This document shows, piece by piece, positions 17,583 through 26,356 of a DNA stretch of 64,000 bases; within the stretch, counting starts at the first letter, position 1, and each line of letters opens with the position of its first letter. The position numbers and the translations under genes were made by a program. The notes under the pieces were generated by a model. The model was given only the letters and a program-made list of their open reading frames with translations, was not told the origin of the DNA and ran no database searches. The stretch covers positions 62,001-126,000 of the forward strand of contig CALISR010000007.1 in the NCBI GenBank assembly GCA_938041435.1, written 5' to 3'. This stretch comes from an uncultured Candidatus Saccharibacteria bacterium. GTDB taxonomy: Bacteria; Patescibacteriota; Saccharimonadia; Saccharimonadales; Saccharimonadaceae.

Positions 17583-17953
17583 GGCAGCCACCCCACTACC
17601 GCAAGCCCAGCACCCAGCAGCGGCAACGCAGGCACAAGCGCCCAAGCAATAATAAAGACAAGCCCCGCCGCAGCGGTTACTGCGAGCGCGACAATGCCAA
17701 AAATAATCATAAAGCTCCGCACGATGCCGCCAATCGTTCGTGAGATGAGACGGTCAAAAAATGCCCGAATCTGCACGCCAATCGGCCCATCCACCGCTCC
17801 TGCCGATATCTGTCGAAACGGCGCAAACCACGTTCGCACCAGGAGATCAATTGAAAAATAGTCAAATACACTCACCAGCTTCCCCCTCACCATCGTGATC
17901 CGCTGCCACCACCCAGCGCCATACCACCACGCAAAAAATCCAACCACTATCAT
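17576..17953 (-). CDS. Small membrane protein upstream of the Clp-like ATPase
   Basis: About 125 residues with an N-terminal hydrophobic stretch, an amphipathic middle (FFDRLISRTIGGIVRSFMII) and one or two C-terminal helices. It overlaps the AAA+ gene start by a few bases, so the pair is probably co-translated and may form one membrane complex. The start at 17953 is preferred because TACAAT (17961-17966, minus) ends 7 bases before it; the ATG at 17962 overlaps the -10 itself. No known family recognised. Confidence 0.7.
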   Translation of the reverse strand: MIVVGFFAWWYGAGWWQRITMVRGKLVSVFDYFSIDLLVRTWFAPFRQISAGAVDGPIGVQIRAFFDRLISRTIGGIVRSFMIIFGIVALAVTAAAGLVFIIAWALVPALPLLGAGLAVVGWLPW

Positions 17954-17960
17954 ACTATGC

Positions 17961-18028
17961 ATTGTAGCGCACTAGCGTAATTTGTGCTATATATCGCGTC
18001 ATAAATAAAGGGTGATTCATGCTATAAT
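17961..18028. promoter_or_regulatory. Divergent promoters of the Clp-like operon and murT
   Basis: Leftward, TACAAT at 17961-17966. Rightward, TGC-TATAAT at 18023-18028 (extended -10). Each ends 7 bases before its start codon, so both transcripts should be leaderless. Only about 80 bases separate the two starts, so shared control is possible. Confidence 0.6.
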
Positions 18029-18035
18029 AGACACC

Positions 18036-19304
18036 ATGATTCGTATTACAACTCTTGTGGGCAAAGGGGTGCAGCGCGCAGCTCGGTTGCGCGGTGGTGG
18101 CTCGGCATTGCCAGGCCTCGTCGTCGAGAAGCTCGATCGTCACTTTCTTGCCCGTACGCTTGATGCTCTACCACATGGTGTGGTGGTAATAAGTGGCACT
18201 AACGGCAAGACAACTACCACCAAGATGGTTGTAGCTCTACTGGAGAGTCAAGGTCTCCGCGTCTTTACTAATCGTACGGGGAGCAACTTTACCCGCGGCG
18301 TGGCAGCAGCACTACTTGAGGCGGTTGATACCCATGGTGTTTTGCCAGCGGATATTGCCGTGCTCGAGCTTGACGAAGCGCATGCGGTGCACTTCGTCAA
18401 GCAAGTTGCCCCACGCTATTGCTTACTACTCAACGTCCTGCGCGACCAACTCGATCGCTTTGGCGAGATTGACTACACGGCGCAGCTGCTTCACACCATC
18501 GCCATGCGCACCACAAATGGCATTGTTCTCAATGGCGACGACCCACGGCTGACGCGGCAAGAATTTACCGCTGATCTCACAGCACCAATAAGCCGCTATG
18601 GCGTCGATCCATCACTTGCCCACCTCTTCCCAAGCGACGATACCATGCGAAGCGCCCCAGGTCAGGCTACAGCTACCACCGATGCTGATGTGACGCTATG
18701 CCACTTATCTGACCAAGCTGCCACTTTCCGCTTCGACAGTTCCGATCATCTTGTCTCACTTAAGCTCAAGGGCAGCTACAATGCCCAAAACGCTGCAGGC
18801 GCACTTACCCTCGTCCGTACTATTCTGCAAGATAAACTCGATACGCCCGCCATGCTCGCTGCCCTAGCTCAGGTCGAGCCAGCCTTTGGCCGCGGCGAAG
18901 CCCTGACTGTCAATGGTCAGCCCTGCGAGCTTGTCCTCGTCAAGAACCCGAGCGGTTTCCGCCTGAGCCTGGCATCGTTTGACCCTCACAAGACTGCTAC
19001 AATGATTGCCATCAACGACCAGTACGCCGATGGCCGCGATATGAGTTGGCTATGGGATGTCGACTTTGACACGCTTCGGCCTACTGGCGTGGCAATGGTG
19101 AGTGGTGTGCGCGCCTACGATATGGCGCTGCGCCTCCAGTATGATGAAGTAGAAGCTCGGCGCGTTGTACCTGGTCTCAAGCAGGCTCTAGCAGAGTTTG
19201 TCCAGGCCAACCGTGGCACCCCCTTGCGCATCTACTGTACTTATACCGCCATGCTTGCCTTGCGGCGCGAATTAGCTCATTACACAGAGGTAAATGCTGT
19301 ATGA
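18036..19304 (+). CDS. murT: Mur ligase-like subunit of the lipid II amidotransferase (MurT)
   Basis: MurT with GatD converts the D-isoglutamate of lipid II to D-isoglutamine. The 422-residue protein has the Mur-ligase P-loop SGTNGKTTTTK (53-63), the central LELDEAHAVHF and GEIDY patterns, and the C-terminal DUF1727 domain (INDQYADGRDMSWLWDVDF). The internal segment that in Staphylococcus carries a four-cysteine zinc ribbon has a single Cys here (VTLCHLSD), so that ribbon is missing. It overlaps gatD by ATGA. Confidence 0.93.
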   Translation: MIRITTLVGKGVQRAARLRGGGSALPGLVVEKLDRHFLARTLDALPHGVVVISGTNGKTTTTKMVVALLESQGLRVFTNRTGSNFTRGVAAALLEAVDTHGVLPADIAVLELDEAHAVHFVKQVAPRYCLLLNVLRDQLDRFGEIDYTAQLLHTIAMRTTNGIVLNGDDPRLTRQEFTADLTAPISRYGVDPSLAHLFPSDDTMRSAPGQATATTDADVTLCHLSDQAATFRFDSSDHLVSLKLKGSYNAQNAAGALTLVRTILQDKLDTPAMLAALAQVEPAFGRGEALTVNGQPCELVLVKNPSGFRLSLASFDPHKTATMIAINDQYADGRDMSWLWDVDFDTLRPTGVAMVSGVRAYDMALRLQYDEVEARRVVPGLKQALAEFVQANRGTPLRIYCTYTAMLALRRELAHYTEVNAV

Positions 19305-20026
19305 AAGACAACACTATCACCATCCTCCAACTCTACCCTCACGCCATGAATATCTATGGCGACTGGGGTAACACCCTCACACTCAAGCGACGGCTCGAGT
19401 GGTATGGCTACAACGTGCGGCTCGTTGAATATAACCCAGGCGACACCTTCCCAGCTGATATCGATATCATTGTAGGTGGCGGTGGCCAAGACTCTGGCCA
19501 AGCTACCATTCAGGATGATTTACTAGCGATTGGCCCCACCCTGCAGCGCCTCGCTGATGATGGCGTGCCGATGCTGGTAGTGTGTGGGCTCTACCAGCTA
19601 TTTGGGCGATTCTTTAAGACCACTCAGGGAGCGATCATTCGTGGAATTGGTCTCTTTGATATCGAGACAGTCGCTGGCGAGCAGCGCCTGATTGGCAATA
19701 TCGTCACTGCCAGCAGCGACTTTGGCGAAGTCATTGGCTATGAGAACCACAGCGGCCTCACAACCCTTGGGCACAGCGTACCACCCCTGGGCATCGTATC
19801 GCGCGGGGCGGGCAACAATGGTACCGACCAAACCGAAGGTGCGCGCTACCGCAATGTGATCGGCACCTACCTGCATGGCTCAATTCTACCTAAGAATCCA
19901 CGCATTGCCGACTTCCTGATTGAGCAAGCAGTAGCGCGGCGCTATGGTGAATTTGCGCCCTCTGTCCTCATCGATGACACCTTTGCCACCAAGGCACGCA
20001 CTGTTGCGAGCAAGCGACCACGCTAG
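19301..20026 (+). CDS. gatD: Glutamine amidotransferase subunit of the lipid II amidotransferase (GatD)
   Basis: A class I glutaminase-like (CobB/CobQ type) protein of 241 residues that supplies ammonia to MurT. The nucleophile is Cys95 in MLVVCGLYQLFG, and the catalytic His lies in GTYLHGSIL near residue 195. YGDWGNTLTL and ENHSGLT are typical of GatD. Its ATG overlaps the murT stop, as expected for a heterodimer made in equal amounts. Confidence 0.94.
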   Translation: MKDNTITILQLYPHAMNIYGDWGNTLTLKRRLEWYGYNVRLVEYNPGDTFPADIDIIVGGGGQDSGQATIQDDLLAIGPTLQRLADDGVPMLVVCGLYQLFGRFFKTTQGAIIRGIGLFDIETVAGEQRLIGNIVTASSDFGEVIGYENHSGLTTLGHSVPPLGIVSRGAGNNGTDQTEGARYRNVIGTYLHGSILPKNPRIADFLIEQAVARRYGEFAPSVLIDDTFATKARTVASKRPR

Positions 20027-20151
20027 CGTGTCGCTATGCCCCTCAGTTTTTTAGACCATAGAGTCATCAGTGTTGGATATCCAGACCTCGCTCACGACAA
20101 CATTAGACAATCTTAAGCGTACTTTTAGCAAATCTGCTATACTAAATCATT

Positions 20152-21312
20152 GTGACAACCCAACCAAAAGCCAGCGCGTCCTCTGTTGGGCGCATCGTTA
20201 GTCTCGACCTCATGCGCGGGTGGTTTTTGGTTATCATTATTCTCGACCATCTCACCTACTTTCCTAATGGCCTCACTTTCCTCACTGGCGACAGTCGTCT
20301 CGCTGTCTCGGCAGCCGAAGGGTTCTTCATTATATCCGGCCTTGTCTTGGGTATTGTGCGCGGTGCCAAGCTCCGCACGCAGCCCCTCATGGCAGCGACG
20401 CGCTTGCTCTGGAAGCGGGCTGGTACGCTCTACCTCACGAGCATTATCGTGACGATGCTATCGCTCCTGATTAGTTGGTTCTTTATTGATAATAAAGGTG
20501 TCAAGTTGCCTTTGCCGCTGCCCGATGGCAATTGGCTTGGCCTGGCGTGGGATATTGTCACCTTGCAGCAATTCTACGGCTGGGCAGACTATCTGCGCCT
20601 GTATGCACTGTTTATTGCGGTAGCACCAGGCGCGCTCTGGCTACTACGGCGCGGCAAGTGGTATATCGTGCTAGGGCTCAGCCTACTAGTGTGGGCGCTA
20701 ACACCACGGCCGGTCAGTGAACTATACCAACCGCTCACCTGGCAGGTGCTGTTCTTTATGGCCTTTATTTTGGGCTACCATCTGCCAGAGATTATTGTAC
20801 GCTGGCAATCGTGGCCGCTCGGCCGTCGGCGCATCATCAAGCGCAGTATTGCAACGCTCTTCGTCCTCACACTCTTTGCCGACGCATACGTCACCTTTGT
20901 GGCGCATGGGCTGGGCGATGGCTTTCATCAAACGCTTGCCGCGGCCGATACCGCACTCGACAATCAGTTCCTCAAGCTCGACCTACCACTGCCTCGCCTT
21001 ACCCTATCATGGCTCTGGTTCGCTGGGTTCTTTATGCTGTTTCGGCGATTCGAGGATCGCATCAAGCGGTGGCTAGGCTGGATTTTGCTGCCGTTTGGCC
21101 ATAATTCGCTCTATGTGTATACGGTGCATGCGTTCGTTATTCTTGTCATACATCTCTTTGTGGCACCAGATTATTATATTAGCGACTTTTATTTTACATC
21201 GGTCGATCGTTTCTACGAGATCCCGGCCAACTTCGCCTTATCTGTCAGTGCACTTGCACTTATCTACCTTGCCGTCAAGACAAAGTTTTTGATGAAGATT
21301 ATTCCACGCTAA
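20152..21312 (+). CDS. OpgC-like membrane acyltransferase
   Basis: A 386-residue polytopic protein with about ten helices. The N-terminal IVSLDLMRGWFLVIIILDHL and the AAEGFFIISG loop match the OpgC/acyltransferase-3-like group, whose members transfer acyl groups to periplasmic or surface glycans. The FGHNSLYVYTVHAF segment near the C-terminus also fits. The GTG start at 20152 is supported by TGC-TATACT (20138-20143) ending 8 bases before it. Substrate unknown; it may decorate a cell-surface glycan together with the GT-C enzyme nearby. Confidence 0.75.
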   Translation: MTTQPKASASSVGRIVSLDLMRGWFLVIIILDHLTYFPNGLTFLTGDSRLAVSAAEGFFIISGLVLGIVRGAKLRTQPLMAATRLLWKRAGTLYLTSIIVTMLSLLISWFFIDNKGVKLPLPLPDGNWLGLAWDIVTLQQFYGWADYLRLYALFIAVAPGALWLLRRGKWYIVLGLSLLVWALTPRPVSELYQPLTWQVLFFMAFILGYHLPEIIVRWQSWPLGRRRIIKRSIATLFVLTLFADAYVTFVAHGLGDGFHQTLAAADTALDNQFLKLDLPLPRLTLSWLWFAGFFMLFRRFEDRIKRWLGWILLPFGHNSLYVYTVHAFVILVIHLFVAPDYYISDFYFTSVDRFYEIPANFALSVSALALIYLAVKTKFLMKIIPR

Positions 21313-21394
21313 CAGGGATCAGCTAGAGAAATAGACCTCCTTTTGTTTCATTGGTCTACCCCATCAATTAGCACGTCTTTACCGTACATCTCCC

Positions 21395-21421
21395 ATAAAA
21401 AACAGAGGCCGCGCGAGCCTC
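21395..21421 (-). terminator. Terminator of tRNA-Arg (CCG)
   Basis: On the minus strand GAGGC-TCGCGCG-GCCTC is followed by TGTTTTTTATG. Confidence 0.8.
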
Positions 21422-21430
21422 AATTATCTA

Positions 21431-21507
21431 TGGTATACCCGGCAGGGTTCGAACCTGCGACCTTTGGTTCCGGAAACCAACGCTCTATCCAGCTGAGCTA
21501 CGGGTAC
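21431..21507 (-). tRNA. tRNA-Arg (CCG)
   Basis: Acceptor GTACCCG/CGGGTAT with a G1.T72 wobble, discriminator A and encoded CCA. The anticodon arm TTGGT-TTCCGGA-ACCAA gives CCG. Confidence 0.93.
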
Positions 21508-21584
21508 GTATAGTGGTATTGTACCACGGATGATTATGGCTTTGCTAGTGGATTTTTTGCCAACAAATCGGTACTATAAAAGAT

Positions 21585-23186
21585 ATGAGTAAACAACTAG
21601 CGCGGCAACAATCTGCCGCTCGGGTCAAGAATTCCGCCCTTATTCTCGCTAATCGACTATTTCCCCTTGTCTGTAAGATGCGACGCCACTGGTTTCGCAT
21701 CGCCATTGTGCTAGCACCACTGGTGGCAATGGCGCTGTGCTGGTGGATTGGCAGCCAGCAAAGTGTGTGGTTTGATGAAGCATATTCGGTGTGGCTCGCC
21801 AAGCAGCCAATCAGTGAACTCATTCGCCTCACCAGTATCGATACGCACCCGCCGCTCTACTATCTCATCCTCAAGCTCTGGGCCAGCGTGTGGGGTTATA
21901 GTGAGTCAGCCCTGCGTGCCTTTAGTATCCTCTGCTATGGCGGCGCGATGGTTGGTATGGGGTGTTTCGTGCGGCGCTGGTTTGGCAAGCGCGCCGCGGG
22001 GTATACACTCCTCACACTGATTGGCACACCCCTACTAATGCGCTACGGCTTTGAGATACGGATGTATGCTTTAGGGTCACTCATCGGTGTAAGCGCCACC
22101 GCCGTACTGGCACGCGCTTGGCACGATGATCGCTGGCGCGACTGGATGCTCTATGCGGTGCTTGTCGCTTTCGGTATGGGGACGCTGTATTATAGCGCCT
22201 TACTCTGGCTAGCCCAGCTGCTCTGGCTCATGGTTATGACCTACCGTCGCCAAGGCCTACAACAGTGGTGGAAACTGCCGTGGCTCTGGGCGTATGTAGT
22301 GAGCTTCATGCTATTCTTACCGTGGCTGCCAACCTTCTTGGGACAAATTGGCAATGGTGCTTTAGCCGAGATTGGCCAGCCAATGAACCTGCAGAATTTG
22401 CTTGGCATCGCATCCTTCAACATGATTTATAAGCCATCTTGGTTGCTAGGCGTTGTGTCGTCGCAGCTTGTCCTTATTATTATCTGTGCCGTTGCGTGGG
22501 CGTGGCCTCGTGCAATGCGTTCGTTGCCACATCCTGAGCTTGCTTGGCTATTGCTTGCTCATGTGGGCGTGCCAGCTGCAGCACTGATCGTTGTGTCACT
22601 ATCTGCTCCAATGTATGTCGAGCGCTATCTTGCTCACGTAGCAATCAGTGGTGTTGCTATTGCAAGCGTCGTCCTCTATACAGCCTGCGTAGCCCTGCAT
22701 CGTTCGCCATTGCGCTGGCACAAGGCTGTGTCAACCGCTCTCTTAGCACTTCTGCCGGTGGTTATGTTTTATGGTATGGTGCAGTTATCACTGCAGGGTA
22801 ATTTCAACTTCCAGCGCGATGAGCGACCCAATGTGAAGCAAATTGCCACCCAGCTCGGCACCTGCCATGATGGGAGTGTCATCCTTGCAGCCGACCCGTA
22901 CATCGCCATAGAGATAAGCTATTATCTCGAGCAAGCGCAGTCACATTGTCCCATCTACATGGCCTATGTGGGTGGCCCACTGATGGGCGGCTACGCACCG
23001 CTCGAAGGGAGTACCACGTACCACAAGGTAGCCGACACCACTCAGCCCTTTACCGATGCCAAAAAAATCAACGTTCTCTACTATAGCAGCTCGACCGCAA
23101 CCACCACTCCAACACTACCCAGCGCTTACACCCTGCGCTCCGTCACTGGTGACCCACTCGTGCTGATGCAGTTTGCCCGTGACTAG
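21585..23186 (+). CDS. GT-C family glycosyltransferase (PMT/ArnT-like, GT39/GT83 type)
   Basis: A 533-residue polytopic protein with a first-loop acidic motif VWFDEAYSVWLA and the following DTHPPLYYLILKLW, both typical of dolichyl/undecaprenyl-phosphate-sugar-dependent GT-C enzymes. About ten helices are followed by a soluble C-terminal domain of roughly 130 residues. It probably glycosylates an outer-surface protein, lipid or glycan. TACTAT (21572-21577) ends 7 bases before the ATG and there is no ribosome site. Confidence 0.8.
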   Translation: MSKQLARQQSAARVKNSALILANRLFPLVCKMRRHWFRIAIVLAPLVAMALCWWIGSQQSVWFDEAYSVWLAKQPISELIRLTSIDTHPPLYYLILKLWASVWGYSESALRAFSILCYGGAMVGMGCFVRRWFGKRAAGYTLLTLIGTPLLMRYGFEIRMYALGSLIGVSATAVLARAWHDDRWRDWMLYAVLVAFGMGTLYYSALLWLAQLLWLMVMTYRRQGLQQWWKLPWLWAYVVSFMLFLPWLPTFLGQIGNGALAEIGQPMNLQNLLGIASFNMIYKPSWLLGVVSSQLVLIIICAVAWAWPRAMRSLPHPELAWLLLAHVGVPAAALIVVSLSAPMYVERYLAHVAISGVAIASVVLYTACVALHRSPLRWHKAVSTALLALLPVVMFYGMVQLSLQGNFNFQRDERPNVKQIATQLGTCHDGSVILAADPYIAIEISYYLEQAQSHCPIYMAYVGGPLMGGYAPLEGSTTYHKVADTTQPFTDAKKINVLYYSSSTATTTPTLPSAYTLRSVTGDPLVLMQFARD

Positions 23187-23243
23187 TGCCTGAGCATTAT
23201 ACCATCTCTACAGTGGTGGATAGTTCATAGTCTCACCTATTAA

Positions 23244-23287
23244 TTGCAGATTACCCCGCCATCATCTACACTAGAAAGATAAGGAGG
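23244..23287 (+). promoter_or_regulatory. Promoter and ribosome site of the HdeD-like gene
   Basis: TTGCAG (23244-23249), 17-base spacer, TACACT (23267-23272), then AAGGAGG (23281-23287) and ATG at 23293. This is a leadered, Shine-Dalgarno gene with a leader of about 14 bases. Confidence 0.6.
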
Positions 23288-23292
23288 CATGT

Positions 23293-23901
23293 ATGATCGA
23301 ACAACTCAAAAGACAGCTTATTGGTGCGTGGTGGGTGATTATTATCATTAGCCTGTCATTGATTATCTTTGGTGGAGTATCGCTTGCGATGCCAGCAGTC
23401 ACTCTCACTGTTTTGATGACACTCCTCGCTATTTTGATCATCATCTGGGGTCTATCGCAGCTGGTACGTGGGCTGCAGGTAGCGAATGGCCAAGCGAAGA
23501 CGTTTCTCGTGGTGGCAAGTGCGCTGCTTATTCTGCTTGGTGTAGTGATGCTCGCCAACCCTCGGGTCAGTGTGGCAACACTCAGCTTTGTGCTTGGCTG
23601 GGTAGTGATGCTACGCAGCCTCATCGACCTCATACTCAGCCGCATCTTCCCTGCCGGGAGCCGCACGCGAGCGCTCTGGCTAATGTCTGGCGTGATCGGT
23701 GTGATCGTGAGCTTCATCCTCTGGCTCTTCCCTGTCGGCAGTGCTCAGCTTTTCGTCCAAATCGTTGGTGGCTATGCACTGGTTAACGGCATCATTCTCC
23801 TTACCAATGCCATTGAGCTGCGCCGCACGGTGCGCCATCGTATGCGTGGGCATCGCACAGTTCATAAGCCGATCGACCGGGGTGAAGTGATTGATCTATA
23901 A
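23293..23901 (+). CDS. HdeD/DUF308 family membrane protein
   Basis: A 202-residue protein with six hydrophobic helices arranged as three similar pairs, and the family's typical GxxxxxxP patterns (FGGVSLAMPAVTL, LLGVVMLANPRVS, FILWLFPVGSA). HdeD of E. coli is linked to acid resistance; the biochemical role is not known. The C-terminal tail is basic (RRTVRHRMRGHR). Promoter and strong AAGGAGG indicate good expression. Confidence 0.82.
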   Translation: MIEQLKRQLIGAWWVIIIISLSLIIFGGVSLAMPAVTLTVLMTLLAILIIIWGLSQLVRGLQVANGQAKTFLVVASALLILLGVVMLANPRVSVATLSFVLGWVVMLRSLIDLILSRIFPAGSRTRALWLMSGVIGVIVSFILWLFPVGSAQLFVQIVGGYALVNGIILLTNAIELRRTVRHRMRGHRTVHKPIDRGEVIDL

Positions 23902-24147
23902 GCACGAGTAGAGATACTTGAGAACACCCCATACTCATTATGTTCAGCATCGCATTTATGTGCGCCATCATCATAGACATTGTGGCGCTAAACTACATTG
24001 GAGATGCCCGCCGCTTTGCCATTCATCCTTTTCTCGAGCACTTAAAAAGTGCTAGTAGTGACGATATACTGTGGCCAGACTAAGCTCTTTCCATCTATCA
24101 CGACAATCGTGGTTTACACTCGCACACCACCATGCTTAAATAGAAGT

Positions 24148-24582
24148 ATGACCGAAAAAGACTTCCAACGCATACAAGAACTACTAACCACTAACCTCAG
24201 CGCTGCCGAGGGGAGAATCAATAATCGCATTGACAAACTCGAGCGCGAGATAAAGGACGTACGTGGCGAAATTAAAGGCGTACGTGATGAAATGAAAGAC
24301 GTGCGCAGCGAAGTTAAAGATCTGCGTACCGCCATGGAAGAAGGATTTGACGCCATCGGCGCTCAGTTTAATGAGATTGATAGTCGGTTTGCAGAGCTGG
24401 ACGAGAAGATTGATCGCAACCATCAGGAAGTAACCGAGCGAATCGACGCACTCAGCAAAGATATCAAAACTCAGCGGGAAGACGCCCTTCAAGCTCAAGG
24501 CGCACTACGGCTGCTCACCACGCAACATGAGGACCTCGCCGGCCGGGTAGCAGTTGTTGAGAGCAGGTTGCAGGCGGCGTAG
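24148..24582 (+). CDS. Coiled-coil hypothetical protein
   Basis: A 144-residue, highly charged helical protein with heptads of hydrophobic residues through nearly its whole length and internal near-repeats (LEREIKDVRGEIKGVRDEM / KDVRSEVKDLRTAMEE). No membrane segment. It probably forms a rod or a scaffold. The start at 24148 is chosen because TTTACA-17-TTAAAT (24113-24141) ends 6 bases before it; the frame from 24049 runs through that promoter. Confidence 0.65.
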   Translation: MTEKDFQRIQELLTTNLSAAEGRINNRIDKLEREIKDVRGEIKGVRDEMKDVRSEVKDLRTAMEEGFDAIGAQFNEIDSRFAELDEKIDRNHQEVTERIDALSKDIKTQREDALQAQGALRLLTTQHEDLAGRVAVVESRLQAA

Positions 24583-24729
24583 CGGCCCGTCGCAGTAGGA
24601 TCTACGCTAGATGTACTCTATTCTGGAGCTGCCTTACCTGCGATGAGACGCTCATAAAAGGCAATTAAGGAGACAGCTGGTTGTGTTTGAATTAATGCTA
24701 TCTGGAAGTGTGCAGTTGCTGGCTGAAAA

Positions 24730-25206
24730 TTACCTTTGAAGCTCTGGCTCGCACGCCGCTGGCTGGGTTGGTTCAACCACGCGGATCACATGACAGTAGC
24801 GCAGTACACCATCGGTCGCTTGCGACTCATTCTCGCCAGATTGCGCATGGTAGGTATCACACCCGCCCTCTTTGGGCTCGCTCTCTGAGCCCTTCACATG
24901 ATAGACAAGCCCCCGAGTGGTGCGCGTCGTTGCCTCTATGCAGTATGTTGCCGATGCGACGTATTTGAGTGTCGCCGTCACATTCTCACTCTTGTTATAA
25001 TCGGCTGGGAGCGATGTTGGGTAGCCATTATAGAACGTCCTATAGGCTGTCATTGCCGCGGCAGCAGCTCGCAGATCACTCACGAGCTCCGTCTGGGCTG
25101 CACGCTGACGCCACGCACCATACCCCACAATCGACGCCGACACCAAGATCGCTAGTATCGCCACCACTGTCAAAATCTCAACTAGCGTAAACCCTCGCTT
25201 ATTCAT
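24730..25206 (-). CDS. Type IV pilin-like protein (prepilin) 5
   Basis: A 158-residue prepilin with a very short leader MNKRG before FTLVEILTVVAILAILV, cut after Gly5. The soluble part has four cysteines (two pairs: YCIEA..GCDTY and RYCHV..AACEP), the pattern of disulphide-stabilised minor pilins. It is far from the main pilin cluster. TGG-TATGAT (25213-25218, minus) ends 6 bases before the ATG, so it has its own leaderless promoter. Confidence 0.82.
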   Translation of the reverse strand: MNKRGFTLVEILTVVAILAILVSASIVGYGAWRQRAAQTELVSDLRAAAAAMTAYRTFYNGYPTSLPADYNKSENVTATLKYVASATYCIEATTRTTRGLVYHVKGSESEPKEGGCDTYHAQSGENESQATDGVLRYCHVIRVVEPTQPAACEPELQR

Positions 25207-25321
25207 GTCTTCATCATACCATAAGCATCATAGAGAGTACAGATGGTACTGCTGTGGTGCACAAACAAACACACGCCCACCAAACCCCATGGTGTACTCA
25301 CTATCTACTCTCTGGAGCGTT

Positions 25322-25930
25322 TTACACCAAGTAGCTGATAATCTCATCTGCCACTGCAATAGCCGATGGATAGGTGCTCGTGTCAATCGGGCCACCAGGC
25401 GTTAGATCGTGGCTGGCCAGCACCGCTGGGAATTGCTGCATGCTATCCATGTCGTCCTCGCCATCACGCATAAATTCTTCGAAGCTCTGAATCACCGCTG
25501 CATCACGCCCAGCACGCCGCCTGGCCTCGGCCACTCCCTTAAAGCGCTCATAGCGGAGTTCATCTGGCGCTGTGAGCACCACCGTCCGGTAGCGATTACC
25601 CAGTCGCTCCTTGAGACGGCAAGCACTGCGGTAGTCACGCAGGCCATCGAGCACCACCAGCTCCACACCAGGCCGCTCAAGCAGCTCCAGTGCCCGGTCG
25701 GCCAGTAAGCTCGGCGCAGACTCCGTCATGATCTGCAGCACGCGCAAATAATCGCTCCGCTTGCGCAGTGTAATATGATGGCTCGCGGCATATTCGCGCA
25801 AGACATCGCTCGGACGAAACAAAACAACCCCGGCACCCAGCCGCGGCATTAGCTCACGAATTGTTGATGATTTGCCGGCGAGTTCTCGCCCAGTAATATT
25901 CACAATTTGGATAGTTCGAGTAGATCTCAT
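25322..25930 (-). CDS. P-loop nucleotide kinase-like protein (AAA/dephospho-CoA-kinase-like)
   Basis: From the ATG at 25930 it has 202 residues. A Walker A motif GRELAGKSS lies at the N-terminus after a beta strand (IQIVNIT), a strand-Asp LVVLDGLRD acts as Walker B, and an arginine-rich lid-like helix follows (RYERFKGVAEARRRAGR). This is the build of adenylate/dephospho-CoA-type kinases, and such proteins occur widely in archaea and CPR bacteria without assigned substrate. TGC-TACAAT ends 7 bases before the chosen start. Confidence 0.68.
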   Translation of the reverse strand: MRSTRTIQIVNITGRELAGKSSTIRELMPRLGAGVVLFRPSDVLREYAASHHITLRKRSDYLRVLQIMTESAPSLLADRALELLERPGVELVVLDGLRDYRSACRLKERLGNRYRTVVLTAPDELRYERFKGVAEARRRAGRDAAVIQSFEEFMRDGEDDMDSMQQFPAVLASHDLTPGGPIDTSTYPSAIAVADEIISYLV

Positions 25931-26230
25931 ACCCTCTATTGTAGCATGGCATTCGCGGCAGAAATACCTCAAAAACAGCAAATTTATGGTATTTGTTCTA
26001 TTTTTAGCTCATGAACTCTGGTATACTCTCATCTCTGCCTGCAGTTTTATTCAATGAAGTATGGTGGCTCGTCGCTATAATAAGCGCTGCATCCTCACAC
26101 TAAAAGGGTGAATGTTCTAGAAAAGCATTCATTTTATGCAGCTGAACTAGCATCAGAAAGCGTGTGAAGTGAGCTACTGGGCTATAAAATGAGGGCGTCT
26201 CGGTATTTACAGTAAGATATATTATTGCAT
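25931..26230. other. Intergenic stretch with a possible short RNA unit
   Basis: No gene. A TATAAT at 26076-26081 is followed about 30 bases on by a hairpin TGAATG..CATTCA (26109-26131) and TTTT, which would give a transcript of roughly 50 bases on the plus strand. No -35 supports it. Confidence 0.25.
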
Positions 26231-26300
26231 CATTATGTATAATATTGTGTATTATATGTTATTACCCCTGTTTTTGGACACATTATGCAATATTGTGCGT
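26231..26300. repeat. Direct repeat pair upstream of the signal-anchored protein gene
   Basis: CATTATG..ATATTGTG occurs at 26231-26249 and again at 26281-26297, about 50 bases apart, in a very AT-rich stretch. It could be a repeated regulator site; the downstream start is at 26357. Confidence 0.35.
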
Positions 26301-26356
26301 TATTTTGCCATTTTCCTCTTCCCTTTTTGCGACCTCTGTTGTATAGTGAATGGACT

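Noticed and set aside
17582..17645. Upstream start of the Clp-like gene giving a Cys/Ala-rich N-terminus
   Set aside because: Those 21 residues come from the overlapping small membrane protein gene; the ATG at 17582 has the usual coupling overlap.
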